A stretch of DNA of 64,000 nucleotides from Mucilaginibacter rivuli. GTDB taxonomy: Bacteria > Bacteroidota > Bacteroidia > Sphingobacteriales > Sphingobacteriaceae. Numbering within the stretch: the stretch's first letter is position 1; each line of letters begins with the position of its first letter. The notes beneath the pieces are model-generated. The model was not told the DNA's origin, did not search any database, and saw nothing but the letters and a program-made list of their open reading frames with translations. The stretch covers positions 620,001 to 684,000 of the forward strand of contig NZ_JAHXPQ010000001.1 in NCBI RefSeq assembly GCF_019391655.1, read 5' to 3'. The position numbers and the translations under genes are program-made. This document shows, in pieces, positions 51,650 through 57,650 of the stretch.

Positions 51650-51888
51650 TATATCCCCTGGAAAAACCCCGAAAGGGAGACATCAAAATAATAACATATT
51701 TTACGCAGCGTATCCAAGCGGATATCTACTTTACCTGATTCTAAACGGGCGATATTGATATTGGTTTCGCTGTAAAATTTTTCCTGGCTAACCTGGTTTT
51801 GCCTGCGAAGTCGTTTAATTTGCAGCGCTACCTTTTTTTTAAAAGCTATTTCGGAAGTGTTTAGATATTCAAAATCGGTTAATAGCAT
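51646..51888 (-). CDS. XRE-family helix-turn-helix regulator of the pnuC operon
   Basis: An 80-residue single-domain regulator: QIKRLRRQNQVSQEKFYSET (helices 1-2), NINIARLESGKVDIRLDTLR (recognition helix and beyond), KICYYFDVSLSGFF. It is the first gene of the XRE-pnuC-kinase operon, all joined by 4-base overlaps. By position it may control nicotinamide riboside uptake; no known NAD regulator (NrtR, NiaR, NadR) is of this type, so it would be a new kind of control (inference). Two palindromes lie upstream. Confidence 0.85.
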   Translation of the reverse strand: MLLTDFEYLNTSEIAFKKKVALQIKRLRRQNQVSQEKFYSETNINIARLESGKVDIRLDTLRKICYYFDVSLSGFFQGIY

Positions 51889-51908
51889 AACTTACTCGGG
51901 TGATAAAA

Positions 51909-51921
51909 AGCTAAAATAGCT
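51909..51921. promoter_or_regulatory. Palindrome upstream of the XRE gene
   Basis: AGCTA-AAA-TAGCT: five-base perfect arms, 20 bases upstream of the XRE start. A candidate autoregulatory operator. Confidence 0.4.
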
Positions 51922-51985
51922 AAAAAACATTATTAATAAAACAGACATGAATTTTAAATAAAAGCCTGCTCACTATTATTACTTG

Positions 51986-52004
51986 CAACTATAATTAATA
52001 GTTG
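51986..52004. promoter_or_regulatory. Palindrome between the XRE gene and the small RNA
   Basis: CAACTAT-AATTA-ATAGTTG: seven-base perfect arms, 36 bases before the -33 TTG of the small RNA promoter and about 100 from the XRE start. A candidate binding site for a dimeric regulator. Confidence 0.42.
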
Positions 52005-52039
52005 TTAAAAAAAGATGATTAATCCTGACGTATTAGTAG

Positions 52040-52070
52040 TTGCGTTAAGTATGTTCTGCCGTTACCTTTG
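52040..52070 (+). promoter_or_regulatory. Consensus Bacteroidota promoter for the putative small RNA
   Basis: TTG (52040-52042), a spacer of exactly 20 bases and TACCTTTG (52063-52070), a full match to TTG-N19-21-TAnnTTTG. Transcription should start near 52077. The only structure downstream before the terminator is the putative RNA. Confidence 0.7.
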
Positions 52071-52076
52071 AATTTA

Positions 52077-52245
52077 TAAAATCTTCATAAGCAATATAAA
52101 GGTTTCTACATCTACCTGTGAAGAATTTTTTTGTTTTGAGTTCTCAGACGCCCAGGCTGAGTGATTTGTGTTCTTTGTTTTGGGTTTAATCAATAGTTTA
52201 AATTAATTAGGGGAAAGGGAGCTTCAAAAGAGCTCTCTTTTTTTG
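52077..52245 (+). ncRNA. Putative non-coding RNA of about 170 nt
   Basis: The stretch starts after a consensus promoter and ends in a strong intrinsic terminator, with no protein frame. It contains CTTCA near its start that pairs with TGAAG at about 52126-52132, a CTCAG-CTGAG hairpin near 52146-52164 and the terminator stem. Gene order (XRE-pnuC operon leaving to the left, acyl-CoA dehydrogenase with its own promoter to the right) makes it an independent transcript. No known family is recognised; 6S RNA is a possibility by size only. It could be a trans-acting small RNA. Confidence 0.55.
52214..52245 (+). terminator. Terminator of the putative small RNA
   Basis: A 10-bp stem (AAAGGGAGCT with AGCTCTCTTT, one G-U pair) and 7-base loop, followed by a T-run. 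It lies upstream of the acyl-CoA dehydrogenase promoter, with no gene before it except the putative RNA. Confidence 0.85.
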
Positions 52246-52255
52246 TTTTAATATT

Positions 52256-52272
52256 TTTACTATGCATGCATA
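52256..52272. promoter_or_regulatory. Candidate MarR operator at the second acyl-CoA dehydrogenase
   Basis: TTTACTATGCATGCATA differs from the marR promoter sites by one central base. Its core TATGCATGCATA (52261-52272) is a perfect 12-bp palindrome. It lies in the promoter spacer, 4 bases upstream of the -7 box. Confidence 0.72.
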
Positions 52273-52276
52273 TCAT

Positions 52277-52284
52277 TATATTTG
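52277..52284 (+). promoter_or_regulatory. -7 box of the acyl-CoA dehydrogenase promoter
   Basis: TATATTTG, a full TAnnTTTG match, 52 bases before the ATG. At -33 (about 52254) the sequence is TTT rather than TTG. The MarR-type palindrome sits in the spacer. Confidence 0.55.
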
Positions 52285-52336
52285 ATTCGATTTAACTGAT
52301 CAGAATTTCATTATCTTTAGCTAATAACGCTGTATT

Positions 52337-53476
52337 ATGTATTTTAACTTATCCGAAGAGCAATTGATGATTCGCCAGGCGGCAAGGGATTTTGCCCAAA
52401 CCGAATTAAAACCCGGCGTTATTGAACGCGATGAACACCAGAAATTTCCGGCCGAGCAGATCAAAAAATTAGGCGAGCTTGGTTTTTTAGGTATGATGGT
52501 TGACCCCAAATACGGCGGCAGCGGCATGGACAGCATCAGCTATGTACTGGTGATGGAAGAATTATCAAAAATTGATGCGTCTGCATCGGTAGTAGTTTCG
52601 GTAAATAATTCGTTGGTATGCTACGGCCTGGAGCACTTTTGTAACGAAGAACAAAAACAAAAATACTTAGTGCCATTAGCCAAAGGTGAAAAGATAGGGG
52701 CCTTCTGCCTGTCGGAACCGGAAGCAGGATCAGATGCTACATCGCAACATACAACAGCTATTGATATGGGCGACTATTACCTGCTCAATGGTACTAAAAA
52801 CTGGATAACTAATGGCGGCACAGCCTCCACATACATTGTAATAGCCCAAACAGATGCCAGTAAAAAAAGCCACGGCATTAACGCCCTTATTGTTGAAAAA
52901 GGCATGGAAGGCTTTACCGTTGGCCCAAAGGAAAACAAGCTGGGCATCCGCGGATCGGATACGCACTCTCTGATGTTTACCGATGTTAAGGTGCCCAAAG
53001 AAAACCGCATTGGCGAAGATGGCTTCGGCTTTAAATTTGCCATGAAGACTTTGGAAGGTGGCCGTATCGGTATCGCGTCGCAGGCCTTGGGCATTGCTTC
53101 AGGCGCTTATGAATTAGCTTTGCAGTACTCCAAAGAACGAAAAACCTTCGGCAAACAATTATCAGAGCATCAATCCATCCAGTTTAAACTGGCCGATATG
53201 GCTACCGAAATTGAAGCGGCACGCCTGCTTTGCTTAAAAGCAGCCTGGTTAAAAGATAACGGGCAGCCCTACGCGCAGGCCAGCTCGATGGCAAAACTAT
53301 TTGCATCCGAAGTGGCGATGAAAACTACTGTTGAAGCGGTGCAGATACACGGTGGCTATGGTTTTGTAAAAGAGTTTCACGTTGAACGCTTAATGCGTGA
53401 TGCCAAGATCACCCAGATATACGAAGGAACATCAGAAATACAGAAGATTGTGATATCGCGCGAGGTGTTGAAATAA
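52337..53476 (+). CDS. Acyl-CoA dehydrogenase (short/medium-chain type)
   Basis: A 379-residue flavoenzyme of normal ACAD length, starting MYFNLSEEQLMIRQAARDFAQ. FAD/substrate motifs are FCLSEPEAGSDATS and WITNGGTASTYIV; the catalytic Glu lies in QIYEGTSEIQK, near 366. It best fits the butyryl/short-chain type, which complements the long form at 24487. Although 20 kb from the beta-oxidation operon, its promoter carries the same palindrome, so co-regulation is likely. Transcribed alone; a thioredoxin-like protein follows with a 74-base gap. Confidence 0.92.
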   Translation: MYFNLSEEQLMIRQAARDFAQTELKPGVIERDEHQKFPAEQIKKLGELGFLGMMVDPKYGGSGMDSISYVLVMEELSKIDASASVVVSVNNSLVCYGLEHFCNEEQKQKYLVPLAKGEKIGAFCLSEPEAGSDATSQHTTAIDMGDYYLLNGTKNWITNGGTASTYIVIAQTDASKKSHGINALIVEKGMEGFTVGPKENKLGIRGSDTHSLMFTDVKVPKENRIGEDGFGFKFAMKTLEGGRIGIASQALGIASGAYELALQYSKERKTFGKQLSEHQSIQFKLADMATEIEAARLLCLKAAWLKDNGQPYAQASSMAKLFASEVAMKTTVEAVQIHGGYGFVKEFHVERLMRDAKITQIYEGTSEIQKIVISREVLK

Positions 53477-53550
53477 TAGTTACATACTACTGACCATAAT
53501 ATGCGGTTTTAAACCTGTTTATCTATATTTTTGTTAATAAGCAAACATGT

Positions 53551-54795
53551 ATGAACAGGTTTAATATTTTCTTCTCCATTATATTTTTATTCTTCGCATC
53601 GTCCTCCTTCACGCAAAGTAAATTGCATACAGGTATTTGGCACGCAGGTATCAAAACGCAATCAGGTAAAGAGATCCCATTTACATTCGAGGTAACCAAT
53701 AAATACATCGCGTTAAGCAACCACGATACCATTGTAAAAAAGCAATTAGTTATTATTAATGGCTCAGAGCGCTTTAAAGTGAATGACGTTAAAGCATATG
53801 GCGATTCGGTGCTGATACACATGCCGCTTTTTGATGCCGATATTAAAGGCAAATTTGATGGCAACACATTAAAGGGCCAATGGATAAAGCACCTGCCCAA
53901 CCGCGAGGCCACGGCTGATTTTTACGCTGTTGCCGGTAATTACAGGTTTTTTAAAGCACCCAAATCCACTCATAATGTACAAGGGCGCTGGAGCGCGATA
54001 TTTGCCAGTGGCGATACTACCGTTGCCGAGTTTAAGCAGGTAGGCACCAAAGTAACCGGCACCTTTTTAACCACCACCGGCGATTACCGCTTTCTGGAAG
54101 GTGTAGTAAATAAAGACAGCCTGTACCTTTCCACCTTTGATGGTACACATGCATACCTGTTTACCGCAAAGATCAATCCGAACAATACATTAACCGATGG
54201 TAAACAATATGCAGGCTATGCCGGTACAGATAAATGGACGGCCGTTAAAAACGCCAAAGCCAAACTACCCGATGCCTACTCGTTAACCTACCTGAAACCG
54301 GGTGCCAAAAAGATCGATTTTACTTTTACCGACCTGGATGGCAAAAAAGTTTCGCTGAGCGATGACAGGTTTAAGAACAAGGTGGTTATCCTGCAGATCA
54401 TGGGCTCATGGTGCCCTAATTGTATGGATGAGACAGCTTACATGGTTGATTTTTATAAAAAATACCATGCCAAAGGGGTTGAGGTTGTAGGATTGGCCTA
54501 CGAACGCAGCATTGATTTTAACCGTTCGAAAAAAAGTGTAGAGCAGTTAAAAGACAGGTTCAACGTAACTTATCCTTTATTGATAACCGGTTATACCAGC
54601 GACAAAAAGGAACTCATCAAAAGTTTGCCTGTGCTGGCAAATTTCATGGGTTTCCCAACTACTATCATTATTGATAAAAAAGGCGATGTACGTAAAATAC
54701 ACACCGGCTTTAGCGGCCCGGGAACAGGAAAGTACTATACCGACTTTACCACCGAATTTGAAAAGCTGAACAACGAATTACTGGCCGAAAAGTAA
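53551..54795 (+). CDS. Exported TlpA-like thioredoxin-fold protein
   Basis: A 414-residue protein with a signal peptide (FFASSSFTQ end, about 22). The first 240 residues form a beta-rich region of unknown type, with two related parts (GKFDGNTLKGQWIKH and similar). The C-terminal thioredoxin domain (about 250-410) has the CxxC site in MGSWCPNCMDE and the cis-Pro in MGFPTTIIIDKKG. This is a TlpA/ResA-like periplasmic disulfide reductase design found in many Bacteroidota. The redox partner is unknown. Confidence 0.85.
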   Translation: MNRFNIFFSIIFLFFASSSFTQSKLHTGIWHAGIKTQSGKEIPFTFEVTNKYIALSNHDTIVKKQLVIINGSERFKVNDVKAYGDSVLIHMPLFDADIKGKFDGNTLKGQWIKHLPNREATADFYAVAGNYRFFKAPKSTHNVQGRWSAIFASGDTTVAEFKQVGTKVTGTFLTTTGDYRFLEGVVNKDSLYLSTFDGTHAYLFTAKINPNNTLTDGKQYAGYAGTDKWTAVKNAKAKLPDAYSLTYLKPGAKKIDFTFTDLDGKKVSLSDDRFKNKVVILQIMGSWCPNCMDETAYMVDFYKKYHAKGVEVVGLAYERSIDFNRSKKSVEQLKDRFNVTYPLLITGYTSDKKELIKSLPVLANFMGFPTTIIIDKKGDVRKIHTGFSGPGTGKYYTDFTTEFEKLNNELLAEK

Positions 54796-54799
54796 AAGC

Positions 54800-55147
54800 T
54801 TAGTCGCGTTTCTTTTTCAACTCTTTGTGGAATATCATTTTAAATATGGCCAGTACAATGGCAAACAGCGCGGCATTTAAAAAGCCATGTACTTTAAAGT
54901 TATCCATCCAGTTACTTACCAGCAATACCATGCAAACGCTGATGATAAAGGATACCAACCCAAGCGTAAGTATGTTTAGCGGAAAAGTAAGGATGCGCAG
55001 TAATAAGCCGACTGTAGCATTAACCAATCCCAAAACAATGCCCGCCAAAACAGCGGTGCCATAACCATCAACATATACGCCGGGAATAAGGTAGGCTGCT
55101 ATCATAATAGCAACGCCTGTTAACAATATTTCGAGTATGAAACGCAT
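54800..55147 (-). CDS. Phage-holin-like (YvlD type) membrane protein
   Basis: A 115-residue protein with four membrane helices (about 5-20, 28-52, 57-80 and 87-106) and a basic C-terminus (HKELKKKRD). It resembles the Phage_holin_4_2/YvlD family, which despite its name is a common chromosomal membrane family unrelated to prophage; function unknown. No phage genes are nearby. It converges with the thioredoxin-like gene (4-base gap) and diverges from the small lipoprotein. Confidence 0.8.
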   Translation of the reverse strand: MRFILEILLTGVAIMIAAYLIPGVYVDGYGTAVLAGIVLGLVNATVGLLLRILTFPLNILTLGLVSFIISVCMVLLVSNWMDNFKVHGFLNAALFAIVLAIFKMIFHKELKKKRD

Positions 55148-55191
55148 AGCTTTATATTTGATGATACAATTTTAGCAAAACCCTTTTGAAT

Positions 55192-55617
55192 ATGCGTTTA
55201 TGGACGGCCTGTTTTTTTGTTATTGCTTTTGGGGCCTGTAATTCCGCAGTGAAAAAACAAGAGGTTGATATTCGCCTGTCCAAAGATTCGCAGTCAGTTT
55301 GTTTAACCGGACTGGAATACGCCATCCTGCATGACCTGAAAACAGATACCCTAAATACAGAAGCCTGGCAAAGCCTGTTCGCGGTATATCGCATACCTGC
55401 TGATACGGATATGAAGGACCTGCAAAAACCACAGCCGGGCAACTACATAGTTACAGATACTTCGATCGTATTTAAACCTGATACAGCTTTTGCCAAACAT
55501 CAAAGCTATTTCGCTCATTTTTACGGCGGCCCATTAGCTGCCGGTAAATTAGAACTGGTACAAGCTAAAACTAAATTAGAGGGGCAGCACTATAAAGAGG
55601 TAGTATTCAATTTTTAA
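55192..55617 (+). CDS. Small lipoprotein, unknown function
   Basis: A 141-residue protein. ATG 55192 (MRLWTACFFVIAFGACNS) gives a proper lipoprotein signal with lipid Cys at residue 16 or so; an upstream in-frame TTG adds two residues and is less likely. The mature part has no recognised domain: LSKDSQSVCLTGLEYAILH, then DTLNTEAWQSLFAVYRIPAD and AHFYGGPLAAGKLELVQAK, a compact beta-rich fold by look. It converges with ksgA with a 4-base overlap of stops. Confidence 0.62.
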   Translation: MRLWTACFFVIAFGACNSAVKKQEVDIRLSKDSQSVCLTGLEYAILHDLKTDTLNTEAWQSLFAVYRIPADTDMKDLQKPQPGNYIVTDTSIVFKPDTAFAKHQSYFAHFYGGPLAAGKLELVQAKTKLEGQHYKEVVFNF

Positions 55618-56393
55618 CGTTCCGCGCTTATCTTTTTGGTGAGCGCCACAAAATCGGCAACGCTAAGCCGCTCTGCACGTAGCTCAAGCAGTGGGTCGTC
55701 AGTAATTTTATCTTTAGGTATGAGTGATGATACGGCGTTCCGCAAGGTTTTGCGGCGCTGATTGAAGCCCGCTTTTACTACCTGCCAAAATAGCTTTTCA
55801 TCGCAATCCAGTTCAATCGTTTCATTTCGCGTTAAGCGGATTACCGCCGATAGAACCTTTGGCGGTGGGTTAAACACGCCTGCCTTTACAGTGAACAAAT
55901 ACTCTACTTTATAATAAGCCTGCAAAAAAACGCTGAGTATGCCATACTCTTTGCTGCCCGGTTTGGCCGCGCAGCGCTCAGCTACTTCTTTCTGGAACAT
56001 GCCCACGATCTCAATTACCTGAGCACGGTTATCCAATACTTTGAACAAGATCTGCGATGAGATATTGTATGGGAAATTACCGATGATGGCGAAAGGCCCG
56101 CTGAAGTGTTTAGAGAAATCCATCTCCAAAAAGTCATCGTTTATCAGGCGGGTACCTAATTGTGGATATTTCTTTTGCAGGAACTGGTAACTCTCTGTAT
56201 CAATATCTATCAGGAAAGTTTCATAGTCAGTTTTTTGGAGCAAAAAATCCGACAGGATACCCATGCCGGGGCCAACTTCAAGCACCTGGTTGTACTTGTC
56301 GGTCAGTTTAAGGCTATCAACTATTTTCGATGCGATATTTTTATCGGTTAAAAAGTGTTGGCCTAAATGTTTTTTTGCTCTAACAATGCTCAT
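55614..56393 (-). CDS. rsmA: 16S rRNA (adenine1518/1519-N6) dimethyltransferase
   Basis: A 259-residue KsgA/RsmA methyltransferase that dimethylates two adenines of the 3' hairpin of 16S rRNA. Start KKHLGQHFLTDKNIASKIV is the typical N-terminal block; the SAM site is VLEVGPGMGILSDFL (about 39-53) and the catalytic motif is IGNFPYNISSQIL (about 101-113). The C-terminal domain has FNQRRKTLRNAVSSLI. Its stop overlaps the small lipoprotein stop by 4 bases. It diverges from pdxA. Confidence 0.94.
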   Translation of the reverse strand: MSIVRAKKHLGQHFLTDKNIASKIVDSLKLTDKYNQVLEVGPGMGILSDFLLQKTDYETFLIDIDTESYQFLQKKYPQLGTRLINDDFLEMDFSKHFSGPFAIIGNFPYNISSQILFKVLDNRAQVIEIVGMFQKEVAERCAAKPGSKEYGILSVFLQAYYKVEYLFTVKAGVFNPPPKVLSAVIRLTRNETIELDCDEKLFWQVVKAGFNQRRKTLRNAVSSLIPKDKITDDPLLELRAERLSVADFVALTKKISAER

Positions 56394-56456
56394 TTATAAA
56401 CTTTATATTTCACACAAATAACGTCATATTTGTGCTTTGTTTAGATAAATTTTAAA

Positions 56457-56491
56457 GCCGAATGCTGAAAGCCAAAAGCTGAAAGCCAAAT
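56457..56491. repeat. Tandem 7-nt repeat (five units)
   Basis: Five successive heptamers: GCCGAAT, GCTGAAA, GCCAAAA, GCTGAAA, GCCAAAT, consensus GCYRAAW. They lie in the rsmA-pdxA divergent gap. The same 7-nt periodicity is seen in the arms of the inverted repeat at the S23 gene, though with another motif. Confidence 0.75.
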
Positions 56492-56531
56492 CGGTGTAAT
56501 CATCACCATAATCGGTGAAATCAAAACCAAT

Positions 56532-57587
56532 ATGAGCGATAAACTAAAAATAGGTATTAGCATAGGCGATGTAAACGGAATAGGCCTCGAAGTTATTATT
56601 AAAACATTGGCCGATGCCCGCATACTCGATTATTGCACCCCCATAGTTTATGGCCATACTAAAGTTGCCTCGTTCCACCGCAAGGCTTTGGATATGGGCG
56701 AATTTAGCTTTAACGTGATCAACTCACCTGCCGAAGTACAAGGCAAACGTGCCAACATGATCAACTGCTGGGAAGAGGACGTGAAGATAGAGCTTGGCGA
56801 AACTACCGAAACCGGTGGCAAGTATGCCTTCCTATCTTTAGAACGTGCTACTAACGATCTTATCGCAGGCCAGATAGATGCCCTGGTTACCGCGCCCATC
56901 AACAAACACAATATCCAAAGCGAGAGCTTCCACTTCCCCGGCCATACCGAATATTTACAGGAACGCGCCGGAGGACAGGATTCACTGATGTTTTTGGTAA
57001 GCGAAGACCTGCGCGTGGGCGTGGTTACGGGCCATGTGCCGGTAACCGAGATCGCATCCAAAATATCCCAGGAAAGCATCATCTCCAAACTCAAGCTGAT
57101 GAACGATAGCTTGAAAAAGGACTTCTGGGTGCGCAAGCCAAAGATTGCGGTGCTTGGCTTAAACCCTCACGCGGGCGATAATGGCCTCATCGGTAACGAA
57201 GAGCAAACTACCATCATCCCGGCTATTGAACAAGCTAAAGCAAGCGGCCTGTTGGTAATGGGCCCATACGCTGCCGACGGCTTTTTTGCCAATGGAGCTT
57301 ACAAAAACTTTGATGCCGTACTGGCCATGTATCACGATCAGGGTTTGATCCCTTTTAAACACATAGCTTTCGAGAATGGCGTAAACTTTACCGCAGGGCT
57401 CAACATTGTGCGCACTTCGCCCGATCATGGTACCGCTTATGATATCGCGGGTAAAAACCTTGCTTCCGAAATATCCTTCCGCGAAGCTATGTTTGCCGCC
57501 ATGCACATCGTAAAAAACCGCCGCGAATCAGCCGAACTCACCGAAAATACCCTGGCATTCGGAAAATTAAGCAGGGATAGGGATTAA
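56532..57587 (+). CDS. pdxA: 4-hydroxythreonine-4-phosphate dehydrogenase
   Basis: A 351-residue dehydrogenase that oxidises 4-hydroxythreonine-4-phosphate in the DXP-dependent route to vitamin B6. Family blocks: IGISIGDVNGIGLEVIIKTL at the N-terminus, ALVTAPINKHNIQ, FPGHTEYLQERAG, then GVVTGHVPVTEI, LNPHAGDNGLIGNEE and YHDQGLIPFKHIAFENGVNF with the metal-binding His/Asp. No pdxJ is in the window. The gene is followed 63 bases on by the TonB receptor. Confidence 0.94.
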   Translation: MSDKLKIGISIGDVNGIGLEVIIKTLADARILDYCTPIVYGHTKVASFHRKALDMGEFSFNVINSPAEVQGKRANMINCWEEDVKIELGETTETGGKYAFLSLERATNDLIAGQIDALVTAPINKHNIQSESFHFPGHTEYLQERAGGQDSLMFLVSEDLRVGVVTGHVPVTEIASKISQESIISKLKLMNDSLKKDFWVRKPKIAVLGLNPHAGDNGLIGNEEQTTIIPAIEQAKASGLLVMGPYAADGFFANGAYKNFDAVLAMYHDQGLIPFKHIAFENGVNFTAGLNIVRTSPDHGTAYDIAGKNLASEISFREAMFAAMHIVKNRRESAELTENTLAFGKLSRDRD

Positions 57588-57650
57588 GCTATACCTTATT
57601 GAATAAAATTGCGTTATAGCGCTTTCGCCTTATCACATAAAATATAATTA

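Larger units (their letters stand above)
51889..52336. other. Intergenic region with operators, a probable RNA gene and a promoter
   Basis: This 448-base gap between the XRE gene and acyl-CoA dehydrogenase holds two palindromes (51909-51921, 51986-52004), a promoter at 52040-52070, a probable small RNA to 52245 and the MarR-type operator/promoter at 52256-52284. No protein-coding frame of useful length is seen. Confidence 0.7.

Noticed and set aside
52077-52140. Purine or preQ1 riboswitch
   Set aside because: A GTTTCTAC and an AGGT...ACCT pair looked similar, but the rest of the conserved core of either riboswitch is missing and a terminator with a separate promoter lies before the next gene.
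54800-55147. Prophage or lysis cassette from the holin-like protein
   Set aside because: The family is a common chromosomal membrane family, and there are no other phage genes nearby.
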